This document shows positions 1 through 5,295 of a stretch of DNA of 9,077 nt, piece by piece. The position numbers and the translations under genes were made by a program. The notes below the pieces were generated by a model. It saw only the letters and a program-made list of their open reading frames with translations, was not told where the DNA came from and ran no database searches. The stretch is from assembly GCA_937888765.1 (NCBI GenBank), contig CALASU010000002.1, forward strand, positions 1 to 9,077, in the 5' to 3' direction. The stretch's first letter is position 1, and the number at the start of each line of letters is the position of its first letter. This DNA is from an uncultured Clostridia bacterium. GTDB taxonomy: Bacteria > Bacillota > Clostridia > Lachnospirales > Anaerotignaceae.

Positions 1-12
1 TTTTTGAAGGGT

Positions 13-49
13 TTGGGGGGAACTTTCCCCAAGAAAAGAAAGTTCCCCC
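13..49. repeat. Overlapping inverted repeats downstream of the antiporter gene
   Basis: Bases 16-27 pair perfectly with 38-49 (12 bp, 10-nt loop). The left part can instead fold as TTGGGG (13-18) against CCCCAA (27-32), so two hairpins compete for the same bases. The element lies just past the stop of the antiporter gene. On the minus strand no U-run follows the 12-bp stem, so it is not a textbook Rho-independent terminator. It could be a 3' RNA-stabilising hairpin or the edge of an intergenic repeat cut by the window start. Confidence 0.6.
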
Positions 50-57
50 GATAAAAA

Positions 58-996
58 TTACCCCATAATCAATTTCACAAAATACGCCGCATAGCCAGCC
101 AGCAGCAGTACGCCGCCCATACGTGTCAGAGCCTTCTTGGGCAATACACAGCCAAACAGCAATACCATTGCTCCCACTGCTACAAAGCTGTCAAATGTAA
201 AAGAAAGGCTGTATGGTACGGGTGTAATCAGTGCTGTTGTACCGATTACAAACAGGATATTGAAGATATTACTGCCTACAATATTCCCAACCGCAATATC
301 GGATTTTCCTTTTCTCGCTGCTGTTACGCTTGTTACCAGTTCGGGCAGGGATGTACCCAATGCCACGATAGTCAGCCCGATCAGACGTTCACTCATAGAG
401 AAGATTTTTGCAATCACGGTTGCGGCTTCTACTGCAATATCACTGCCCCATACAATCAGAGCAATCCCTACAACAACATATCCCAGCAATACAGGGATAG
501 ATTTCTGCGTAACAGGTGCTTCCTCCTCCTGAGAATTGCCGTTTTTTGCCATCCACAGCAGGTATGCCAGATACAGCAGCATAAACACCCAGAGGATCAC
601 GCCTTCCAGACGGGTAATGATCTGATCCTTCAGCCCCATATAAGCCATCAGTACCATGATAAAGATTGTTGCAGGAATTTCATAGCGAATCGTACTTTTT
701 TCCACAGGTACTCTGCAAATCACAGAAGTTACCCCCAGAATCAACAGCACATTGAGGATATTACTGCCCAGAATATTCCCGATCGTGATTTCCGCACTGC
801 CTTTGAATGCCGCTGAAATGCTGACTGCCGCCTCGGGTGCGCTTGTCCCCATTGCCACAATCGTCAGCCCGATGACCAGCTGCGGAATCCCGAAACGATC
901 GGCAATGCTCGAAGCCCCTTCAACGAACCAATCCGCCCCTTTGATCAGCATAACAAAGCCCACAATCAACAGCCCTATGTTCAGTATCAATTCCAT
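58..996 (-). CDS. Calcium/sodium antiporter, CaCA family (YrbG-like)
   Basis: This is a 312-residue integral membrane protein of the Ca2+/cation antiporter (CaCA) family, expected to exchange Ca2+ or another cation for Na+ or H+ across the cytoplasmic membrane. Two inverted alpha-repeats define the family and both are visible. The first has GTSAPE at residues 50-55 and GNILGSN at 73-79. The second has GTSLPE at 214-219 and GNIVGSN at 237-243. The halves are joined by an acidic cytoplasmic linker (about 151-166, NGNSQEEEAPV), and the rest is about ten hydrophobic segments. The length matches bacterial YrbG-type members. The start is ATG with a GGAGAG site 8 nt upstream. It is transcribed in the same direction as rplL but separated from it by a strong terminator, so it is probably a separate unit. 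Ion specificity cannot be read from the sequence. Confidence 0.93.
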   Translation of the reverse strand: MELILNIGLLIVGFVMLIKGADWFVEGASSIADRFGIPQLVIGLTIVAMGTSAPEAAVSISAAFKGSAEITIGNILGSNILNVLLILGVTSVICRVPVEKSTIRYEIPATIFIMVLMAYMGLKDQIITRLEGVILWVFMLLYLAYLLWMAKNGNSQEEEAPVTQKSIPVLLGYVVVGIALIVWGSDIAVEAATVIAKIFSMSERLIGLTIVALGTSLPELVTSVTAARKGKSDIAVGNIVGSNIFNILFVIGTTALITPVPYSLSFTFDSFVAVGAMVLLFGCVLPKKALTRMGGVLLLAGYAAYFVKLIMG

Positions 997-1042
997 GTGT
1001 TTTTCTCTCCGTTTTTTAGTATTCTGTTATTTTTTATTACCA

Positions 1043-1070
1043 AAAATAGTATACTCTGTATTCTTTTCAA
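1043..1070 (-). promoter_or_regulatory. Weak candidate promoter for the antiporter gene
   Basis: Reading the minus strand, TTGAAA (1065-1070) and TATTTT (1043-1048) are 16 bp apart, between the rplL terminator and the antiporter start. The surroundings are AT-rich and other alignments are possible, so this is the best candidate rather than a firm call. Confidence 0.35.
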
Positions 1071-1110
1071 AATCTACAGCTATCTTTATAAAATCTTAAT
1101 TTTTTTGCAT

Positions 1111-1140
1111 AAAAAAACCGCAGGTGTTTCCACCTGCGGT
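1111..1140 (-). terminator. Rho-independent terminator after rplL
   Basis: On the minus strand CCGCAGGTG (1131-1139 template side) pairs perfectly with CACCTGCGG across a GAAA tetraloop, with one more A-U closing pair. The GC-rich stem is followed directly by seven U residues (1111-1117). It lies 23 bp past the rplL stop and ends the ribosomal block. Confidence 0.95.
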
Positions 1141-1162
1141 AAGGTTCTTAAGTAGGCTGAAA

Positions 1163-1537
1163 TTATTTCAGTGTTACTTTAGCGCCAACTTCTTCCAGTT
1201 TAGCTTTGATTGCTTCAGCGTCTTCTTTGGAAGCCTGTTCTTTCAGTACTTTGGGAGCGCCGTCTACAGCTTCTTTAGCTTCTTTCAGGCCCAGACCTGT
1301 TACTTCACGAACAACTTTGATTACTTTGATTTTTTCGGAACCAACTTCTGTCAGTTCTACGTCGAATTCTGTTTTTTCTTCAGCTGCTGCGCCTGCTGCG
1401 GGACCAGCTACTACTGCTACGCCTGCTGCTGCGGATACGCCGAATTCTTCTTCTGCTGCTTTTACCAGGTCATTCAGTTCCAGTACAGTCAGTTCTTTTA
1501 CTGCTGCGATGATTTCTTCGATTGTCAGTTTTGCCAT
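1163..1537 (-). CDS. rplL: 50S ribosomal protein L7/L12
   Basis: This 124-residue acidic protein of the ribosomal stalk recruits translational GTPases. Several dimers bind the C-terminal tail of L10. The N-terminal dimerisation domain (MAKLTIEEIIAAVKEL onward, about 1-33) is followed by an Ala/Gly/Val-rich hinge (about 34-52) and a globular C-terminal domain (about 53-124) with the conserved stretch around IKVIKVVREVTGLGL and LKEAKEAVDGAPK. The start at 1537 is chosen because GGAGGTG lies just upstream and family members begin MAKL. An upstream in-frame extension of 14 codons has no such support. It is the last gene of the rplJL unit, 95 bp after rplJ, and a strong terminator follows. rpoB, the usual next gene in Firmicutes, is absent. 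Confidence 0.98.
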   Translation of the reverse strand: MAKLTIEEIIAAVKELTVLELNDLVKAAEEEFGVSAAAGVAVVAGPAAGAAAEEKTEFDVELTEVGSEKIKVIKVVREVTGLGLKEAKEAVDGAPKVLKEQASKEDAEAIKAKLEEVGAKVTLK

Positions 1538-1632
1538 TTTAAAGCACCTCCGATAATATTTGTTTTCAGTTATTTTCAATAGTTAAATATGTTTTTAAAA
1601 GCCGATTGCTTTTAAGTTACGCTGCAAAAAGA

Positions 1633-2133
1633 TTATTCTGCAGCTGCTTCGCCGTCTTTCTTCGCGATCTGGTCGATAACGCGTGCGAAAGAGGACATGG
1701 GGGATTTGAAGCTGCCCAGCAGTTTGGAGAGCAGTACTTCTCTGGAAGGGATGTCTGCGATCAGTTTCATACCTTCTGCATCGTAAACGATGCCTTCAAC
1801 TACACCAGCTTTGAATTCCAGTGCTTTTACGTCTTTCGCTACTTTGTTCAGGATGCTAGCACCTGCTGTTGCATCTTCATAGCTGAATGCAAATGCGCTG
1901 GGGCCTGCCAGGTACTGGTCCAGACCTTCAAACTGTGTACCCTGGATAGCGAAGTGTACCATTGTGTTTTTGTAAACTTTATAATCAACACCTGCATCTC
2001 TGAGCTGTTTTCTCAGTGCTGTGTCCTGTTCTACAGTCAAGCCTCTAGCATCAACCATAACTACGGATGTTGCTCTTTCCAGCTTTTCTTTGATTTCGTT
2101 TACTACAACCTGTTTCTGTTCGATTTTTGCCAT
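1633..2133 (-). CDS. rplJ: 50S ribosomal protein L10
   Basis: This 166-residue protein forms the base of the ribosomal stalk. It binds 23S rRNA with its N-terminal domain and holds L7/L12 dimers on its C-terminal helix. The family signature is visible: MAKIEQKQ, then VVMVDARGLTVEQ (24-36), the VDYKVYKNTMV segment (49-59), LAGPSAFAFS (75-84), and a final Ala/Glu-rich tail. The length is normal for Firmicutes. The start is ATG with AGGAGGTG about 9 nt upstream. It is the first gene after the L10 leader and its attenuator and has its own promoter, so rplJL can be tuned separately from rplKA. In Bacillus subtilis the L10-L7/L12 complex is known to repress its own operon through this leader. Confidence 0.98.
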   Translation of the reverse strand: MAKIEQKQVVVNEIKEKLERATSVVMVDARGLTVEQDTALRKQLRDAGVDYKVYKNTMVHFAIQGTQFEGLDQYLAGPSAFAFSYEDATAGASILNKVAKDVKALEFKAGVVEGIVYDAEGMKLIADIPSREVLLSKLLGSFKSPMSSFARVIDQIAKKDGEAAAE

Positions 2134-2172
2134 GTTTGTTTACACCTCCTCGAAATCCTTTTTTCATGTTTG

Positions 2173-2204
2173 AAAAAAGCCTCTTTGCACATAGACAAAG
2201 AGGC
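2173..2204 (-). terminator. Attenuator terminator in the rplJ leader
   Basis: On the minus strand GCCTCTTTG and CAAAGAGGC (2179-2187 and 2196-2204) form a perfect 9-bp stem with an 8-nt loop, followed by six U residues (2173-2178). It sits between the L10 aptamer and the rplJ start, inside the transcribed leader. It therefore acts as a conditional terminator rather than an operon end. Confidence 0.92.
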
Positions 2205-2293
2205 ATATAGCTCAAAATGAGATTCTCCTCGGCAGGATTTACGCAATTTCTTGCACCTGCTGTCTACGGCAATATACGATTTTTTCTTTCAAC
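2173..2293 (-). ncRNA. Ribosomal protein L10 leader (cis-regulatory RNA)
   Basis: The minus-strand RNA between the rplJ promoter and the attenuator carries the conserved L10-leader core. It has a PuCAGACAGC-like segment (here GTAGACAGCAGG), then a stem GCAGG/CCTGC (2256-2260 with 2232-2236), and an inner stem GCAA/TTGC capped by a GAAA tetraloop (2243-2254). The internal loop is asymmetric (U against GUAAAU). CCTGCCGAGG follows the stem, as in the family. L10 complexed with L7/L12 binds this RNA class and favours termination when in excess. The whole leader is about 160 nt, from the predicted start near 2293 to rplJ. Confidence 0.9.
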
Positions 2294-2299
2294 TCGTTT

Positions 2300-2328
2300 A
2301 TTATAACCGATAAACAAGCTCCTGTCAA
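2300..2328 (-). promoter_or_regulatory. Perfect-consensus housekeeping promoter for rplJL
   Basis: The minus strand reads TTGACA (2323-2328), a 17-bp spacer, and TATAAT (2300-2305). Both hexamers and the spacing match the sigma-A consensus exactly. The predicted start is near 2293, at the head of the L10 leader. It begins only 15 bp past the end of rplA at the -35 end, so rplJL can be transcribed at a high rate independently of upstream genes. Confidence 0.93.
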
Positions 2329-2343
2329 GGATTTTCCGAAAAA

Positions 2344-3039
2344 TTATTCAGAAATTTTTGCAGGATTTACTTTTACGCCAGGGCCCATTGTTGTTGTCAG
2401 TGTTACGCTCTTCAGGTACTGACCTTTAGCAGCCTGGGGTTTTGCTTTTATAACAGCACTCATCAGAGTCTGGAAGTTTTCTGCCAGTTTTTCGGAACCG
2501 AAGGAAACTTTACCAACGGGAACATGAATGATGTTTGTTTTGTCCAGACGGTATTCGATTTTACCAGCTTTGATATCAGCGATAGCTTTTGTAACGTCCA
2601 TTGTTACTGTGCCAGCTTTAGGGTTGGGCATCAGGCCTTTGGGACCCAGAACACGACCCAGTCTACCAACAACGCCCATCATATCGGGTGTTGCTACTGC
2701 AACGTCGAAACCGAACCAGTTTTCATTCTGAATTTTGGGGATCAGATCTTCTGCGCCTACGAAATCCGCACCAGCTGCCAGAGCTTCTTCAGCTTTTGCA
2801 CCTTTTGCGAATACCAGAACACGAACTGTTTTACCTGTACCGTGAGGAAGAACTACGGCACCACGAACCTGCTGATCAGCATGTCTGCTGTCAACGCCCA
2901 AACGAATATGCGCTTCTACTGTAGCGTCAAATTTTGTTGTAGATGTTTTCTGTACCAGATCAATTGCATCTACTGTATCATACAGCATTGCTCTATCTAC
3001 GAGTTTTGCAACTTCGCTATATTTTTTACCTCTTTTCAC
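2344..3039 (-). CDS. rplA: 50S ribosomal protein L1
   Basis: This 231-residue protein binds the L1 stalk of 23S rRNA, which helps release deacylated tRNA from the E site. In many bacteria it also represses translation of its own operon. Conserved segments seen are GTGKTVRVLVFAKG (67-80), the L1 signature LGRVLGPKGLMPNP (127-140) followed by KAGTVT, and MGPGVKV near the C terminus (218-224). The length is typical. The start codon is GTG, with GGAGG 8 nt upstream, and gives the normal MKRGKKY N terminus. It lies 94 bp after rplK. That gap holds a short RNA structure resembling the rRNA target of L1 itself, which suggests feedback control. Confidence 0.98.
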   Translation of the reverse strand: MKRGKKYSEVAKLVDRAMLYDTVDAIDLVQKTSTTKFDATVEAHIRLGVDSRHADQQVRGAVVLPHGTGKTVRVLVFAKGAKAEEALAAGADFVGAEDLIPKIQNENWFGFDVAVATPDMMGVVGRLGRVLGPKGLMPNPKAGTVTMDVTKAIADIKAGKIEYRLDKTNIIHVPVGKVSFGSEKLAENFQTLMSAVIKAKPQAAKGQYLKSVTLTTTMGPGVKVNPAKISE

Positions 3040-3056
3040 TTTCGTGACCTCCTTAT

Positions 3057-3085
3057 GTGGTAGTATCGGGAGAATTCCCTCCCAC
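3057..3085 (-). promoter_or_regulatory. Candidate L1-binding mRNA element before rplA
   Basis: The minus-strand RNA has GTGGGAGGG, a small GGGA/TCCC hairpin, and ACTACCAC. The outer GTGG pairs with CCAC and the two strands of the internal loop are unequal. This resembles the L1 stalk of 23S rRNA, where GUGGGAG faces AUACCAC. The element ends 3 nt before the AAGGAGG of rplA, the right place for blocking initiation. A near copy precedes rplK. Confidence 0.78.
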
Positions 3086-3133
3086 TTATATACGCCTTAG
3101 TTAAATAATATTCTCTGTGATTAAAACCTTGGC

Positions 3134-3559
3134 TTATTCTTCAACAACGATACCCATGCTTCTTGCTGTGCCGCAGATCATTCTGTAAGCTGCGTCAACG
3201 TCAGCTGCGTTCAGGTCGGGCATTTTCATTTCAGCGATTTCCATTACTTTCGCCTTAGGCAGTTTTGCAACCTTTGTTTTGTTAGGTACGCCGGAACCGG
3301 ATTCGATACCAGCTGCTTTTTTCAGCAGAACTGCTGCGGGGGGTGTTTTTGTAATGAAGGAATAGCTTCTGTCCTGATATACTGTGATTACTACAGGGAT
3401 GATCAGACCAGCCTGAGAAGCTGTTTTTTCATTGAATTCTTTGCAGAAGCCCATGATGTTCACACCATGCTGACCCAGTGCGGGACCAACAGGAGGAGCG
3501 GGTGTTGCCTTCGCTGCGGGGATCTGTAATTTAATATAACCTGTTACTTTCTTTGCCAT
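3134..3559 (-). CDS. rplK: 50S ribosomal protein L11
   Basis: This 141-residue protein binds the GTPase-associated region of 23S rRNA. It takes part in factor binding and, in the stringent response, in RelA activation. The N-terminal domain carries the conserved PAPPVGPALGQHGVNIM segment (about 21-37), with Pro residues in the hinge. The C-terminal RNA-binding domain includes the KTPPAAVLLKKAAG stretch (71-84) and GTARSMGI near the end. The length is exactly typical. The start is ATG with GGAGG 7 nt upstream. It follows nusG by 104 bp, and this gap holds a small hairpin and a candidate L1-binding element. It is co-oriented with rplA. Confidence 0.98.
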   Translation of the reverse strand: MAKKVTGYIKLQIPAAKATPAPPVGPALGQHGVNIMGFCKEFNEKTASQAGLIIPVVITVYQDRSYSFITKTPPAAVLLKKAAGIESGSGVPNKTKVAKLPKAKVMEIAEMKMPDLNAADVDAAYRMICGTARSMGIVVEE

Positions 3560-3578
3560 GATGGCACCTCCTATAAAT

Positions 3579-3608
3579 GTGGTAATTAGCGGGGATTTTC
3601 CCTCCCAC
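3579..3608 (-). promoter_or_regulatory. Candidate L1-binding mRNA element before rplK
   Basis: The minus-strand RNA has GTGGGAGGG, then AAAA, then TCCCCGC and ATTACCAC. GTGG pairs with CCAC outside and GGGA with TCCC inside, leaving a lopsided internal loop. It shares its order, bases and position relative to the ribosome binding site with the element before rplA, and it matches the L1-stalk motif GUGGGAG/UACCAC. In many bacterial phyla L1 is known to repress the L11-L1 mRNA by this kind of rRNA mimicry. Confidence 0.78.
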
Positions 3609-3609
3609 C

Positions 3610-3627
3610 AGGCAGTGTGACCTGCCT
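3610..3627 (-). other. Small hairpin in the nusG-rplK gap
   Basis: AGGCAG and CTGCCT form a 6-bp perfect stem with a 6-nt loop, directly 5' of the L1-like element on the minus strand. No U-run follows it, so it is not a terminator. It may stack on the L1 element or act as an RNA-processing or stability site. No promoter was recognised between it and nusG. Confidence 0.5.
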
Positions 3628-3663
3628 TTTGACGATTGTTGACTTATAAATAGTAATAAGCTC

Positions 3664-4221
3664 TTACAGCTTATCAATCTGAGTGAAATCAAGCTCAACC
3701 GGTGTTTCTCTGCCGAAAACGGAAAGGCTTACAACCAATGTTCCTTTGTGGATATTGATTTCCTGCACCTGACCAACAGATTCTGCAAAGGGCCCTGTTA
3801 CAACACGTACAGATTCTCCGATTTCCACATCCAGATTTTCCACTGCCGCACCGATGCCCATAGCGCGAACTTCGGCATCAGACAGAGGAACGGGTTTGGA
3901 ACCGGGGCCAACAAAGCTTGTTACGCCTCTTGTATTTCTTACAACATACCATGTTTCATCGTTCATGATCATGTTGATGAGCACATAGCCAGGAAATACC
4001 TTTCTCTGTACTGTTTTTTTCTGGCCGTCCTTCATCTCATTTTCTTCCTGCATGGGAACGCTGATTTCAAAAATCTGATCCTGCATTCCTCTGTTTTCTA
4101 CAGTTTTTTCGATGTTGGCTTTTACTTTATTTTCATAACCGGAGTAGGTATGCACAACATACCATCTTGCCTCTGCAGGCACTTCTCTGATTTCTTCGGG
4201 CTTGTTGATTTCTTCAGACAT
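3664..4221 (-). CDS. nusG: Transcription elongation and antitermination factor NusG
   Basis: This 185-residue factor binds RNA polymerase through its N-terminal NGN domain and couples it to partners through a C-terminal KOW domain. The NGN domain starts at about ARWYVVHTYSGYENKV and contains VFPGYVLI and the WYVVRNTRGVTSFVG segment. The KOW domain begins at GESVRVVTGPF and ends at FGRETPVEL. A short acidic N-terminal extension (MSEEINKPEE) precedes the core. The start at 4221 is preferred because AAGGA lies 8 nt upstream. An ATG three codons earlier overlaps that site and would have no ribosome binding site. It is 34 bp after secE, in the usual secE-nusG order. Confidence 0.96.
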   Translation of the reverse strand: MSEEINKPEEIREVPAEARWYVVHTYSGYENKVKANIEKTVENRGMQDQIFEISVPMQEENEMKDGQKKTVQRKVFPGYVLINMIMNDETWYVVRNTRGVTSFVGPGSKPVPLSDAEVRAMGIGAAVENLDVEIGESVRVVTGPFAESVGQVQEINIHKGTLVVSLSVFGRETPVELDFTQIDKL

Positions 4222-4255
4222 TATTACCATCCTTTTTTTATCCGTTTTTAACTTC

Positions 4256-4516
4256 TTAACCTAAAAGACCGATGATTGCACTATAACCGGCTGTAAACAC
4301 CGTATCCATACAGAAAATAATAACGCCTACAATCAAGGATGTGACAACAACTGTAGCTGTACGTTTCACGATGTCTGTACGGCTTGGCCAGATAATTTTC
4401 TTGAATTCAGCTTTGTAATCCGCGAAAGTATCTTTGTCATTGTCTTTCTTTGCTGCCTGTACCGGCTTCGTCTGTTTCACTTCGTTCGTTGGGTTTGTGA
4501 TGTTCTTGTCTTCCAT
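4256..4516 (-). CDS. secE: Preprotein translocase subunit SecE
   Basis: This is the small essential subunit of the SecYEG channel, 86 residues long. A charged, low-complexity cytoplasmic N terminus (1-35) leads into the amphipathic helix with the conserved EFKKIIWPSRTD motif (37-48) and then one transmembrane helix (about 53-75). The single-span form is the usual one in Firmicutes. The N-terminal tail is somewhat longer than in the shortest homologues and is rich in Lys, Thr and Asn. The start is ATG with AAGGAAG just upstream. It lies between rpmG and nusG as expected for the family. Confidence 0.95.
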   Translation of the reverse strand: MEDKNITNPTNEVKQTKPVQAAKKDNDKDTFADYKAEFKKIIWPSRTDIVKRTATVVVTSLIVGVIIFCMDTVFTAGYSAIIGLLG

Positions 4517-4550
4517 ACGTTCACTTCCTTAATTGGAATACCCATACAAA

Positions 4551-4700
4551 TTATTTTGTTTCTTTATGCATTGTATGAGTTTTACAGAACTTACAATATT
4601 TTTTGATTTCCATTCTGTCAGGCATTACTTTCTTGTCTTTAGTAGTGCTGTAGTTTCTCTGTTTGCACTCTGTACAAGCCAATGTGATTCGTGTTCTCAA
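4551..4700 (-). CDS. rpmG: 50S ribosomal protein L33, zinc-binding type
   Basis: This 49-residue protein of the large subunit begins at a TTG codon: MRTRITLACTECKQRNY, then the middle, ending CKFCKTHTMHKETK. Two CxxC pairs (C9/C12 and C36/C39) form the zinc ribbon of the so-called C+ form of L33. The TTG is chosen because GGAGGTGG lies 7 nt upstream and the resulting N terminus matches the family. An in-frame ATG five codons earlier sits inside that ribosome binding site and would add MEVEI, so it is unlikely. The stop is 34 bp before secE. It is the first gene of the block, about 60 nt from the predicted promoter start. Confidence 0.95.
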   Translation of the reverse strand: MRTRITLACTECKQRNYSTTKDKKVMPDRMEIKKYCKFCKTHTMHKETK

Positions 4701-4738
4701 GATCTCCACCTCCATTTTCTGATGTGTGATTTTTACAT

Positions 4739-4788
4739 AAAAAAAAGACTTGTTCGTCTTCGGTAATTAGAATATCACAAGTCTTTTT
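4739..4788 (-). terminator. Terminator-shaped inverted repeat enclosing the rpmG promoter
   Basis: Arms 4742-4753 and 4777-4788 are perfect 12-bp complements (core GACTTGT/ACAAGTC plus A/T runs) around a 23-nt loop, with an eight-U run (4739-4746) at the minus-strand 3' side. RNA arriving from upstream could fold this as a terminator. RNA starting at the promoter inside the loop lacks the 5' arm. A shorter AAGAC/GTCTT hairpin with the same U-run can still form in the short RNA, but it is only 5 bp. Confidence 0.6.
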
Positions 4789-4797
4789 CTCTGTCAA
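4769..4797 (-). promoter_or_regulatory. Promoter for the rpmG-secE-nusG-rplKA block
   Basis: The minus strand has TTGACA (4792-4797), a 17-bp spacer and TATTCT (4769-4774). TG one base before the -10 makes it an extended -10 promoter. The predicted start is near 4762, about 60 nt before rpmG. It abuts the terminator at 4799-4834. Confidence 0.87.
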
Positions 4798-4798
4798 C

Positions 4799-4834
4799 AA
4801 AAAATCGAAGAAAATTGCGATTTTCTTTGATTTT
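4799..4834 (-). terminator. Terminator between the TSCPD gene and the rpmG promoter
   Basis: Bases 4801-4815 and 4820-4834 form a 15-bp stem with a 4-nt loop (TGCG) and a single G-U type mismatch. On the minus strand the stem runs into a six-T tract overlapping 4799-4804. The stem is AT-rich but long. It ends right at the -35 box of the rpmG promoter and would close the TSCPD gene's transcript. Confidence 0.72.
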
Positions 4835-4955
4835 CAAGCATTTGTATGAGATACAGAAACAAATGTCTGCATCCGAAACTGCTATCTGTCCGGAATCCTG
4901 TATTCATGCAAAATTTCTCTGAAAAAATTTTTATACGCTTACGATTCCGTGCCGC

Positions 4956-5207
4956 TTACTGGTTTTTCAGGTATTCTTCCAGTGCCACAGCAAGCTGATC
5001 GGGGCAGCTTGTGTTTCTTCTGCCGCATGTGATGCCTTTCAGTCTTTTTGCCGCTTCTTCGGGTGTCATGCCCTCTGCCAGTGCCGCAAGCCCTTTGTGG
5101 TTGCCGTCACAGCCGCCCAGAAAGCTGATATTTTTCACTACACCGTCTTCGATGTCAAATTCTACTCTTGCAGCGCAGATGCCTTTTGTATTGTATTTGA
5201 TATGCAT
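4956..5207 (-). CDS. TSCPD domain protein, four-cysteine type, function unknown
   Basis: This 83-residue protein contains the literal TSCPD motif at residues 66-70 and four cysteines (C11, C33, C61, C68) in the pattern of the small TIGR03905-type family. The same domain occurs at the C terminus of some B12-dependent ribonucleotide reductases, but the free-standing proteins have no established function. The cysteines suggest a metal or redox site, which is inference only. Other features are GGCDGN (31-36), LKGITCGRR (57-64) and a helical C terminus. The start at 5207 is set by GGAGG just upstream and the family N terminus MHIKYNTKG. A longer reading frame upstream lies over the promoter region. 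It is flanked by znuB and the ribosomal block but has its own candidate promoter and terminator. Confidence 0.9.
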   Translation of the reverse strand: MHIKYNTKGICAARVEFDIEDGVVKNISFLGGCDGNHKGLAALAEGMTPEEAAKRLKGITCGRRNTSCPDQLAVALEEYLKNQ

Positions 5208-5251
5208 ATTCGTTTTCCTCCTGTTTTCTGTTTTTCTATTTTTCAGAAAAA

Positions 5252-5280
5252 AGAATATCATAACATATCAGAAAAGGCAA
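5252..5280 (-). promoter_or_regulatory. Candidate promoter for the TSCPD gene
   Basis: The minus strand has TTGCCT (5275-5280), a 17-bp spacer and TATTCT (5252-5257), with TG one base before the -10. The extended -10 TGATATTCT is identical to that of the rpmG promoter. No convincing terminator lies between znuB and this site, so some read-through from the zinc operon is possible. Confidence 0.6.
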
Positions 5281-5295
5281 TAAAAGGGGGCAACT

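Noticed and set aside
1124..1582. Plus-strand frame of 152 codons opposite rplL
   Set aside because: It crosses the rplL terminator and consists of Phe/Cys/Tyr-rich shadow translation of an Ala/Glu/Lys-rich gene.
1606..2220. Long plus-strand reading frame of 204 codons opposite rplJ and the L10 leader
   Set aside because: It is antisense to a certain ribosomal gene, rich in Cys and Phe from reverse-complemented codons, and has no ribosome site or family resemblance.
2524..3063. Plus-strand frame of 179 codons opposite rplA
   Set aside because: Shadow of a highly codon-biased gene, with no independent start signals.
4839..4865. Inverted repeat CATTTGT/ACAAATG between the TSCPD stop and its terminator
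   Set aside because: Only 7 bp with a 13-nt loop in AT-rich DNA, and no U-run. The stretch 4835-4955 otherwise shows nothing recognisable.
5208..5261. Upstream in-frame extension of the TSCPD protein by 18 residues
   Set aside because: It would start over the promoter's -10 and bypass the clear GGAGG site before the family-typical MHIKYN start.
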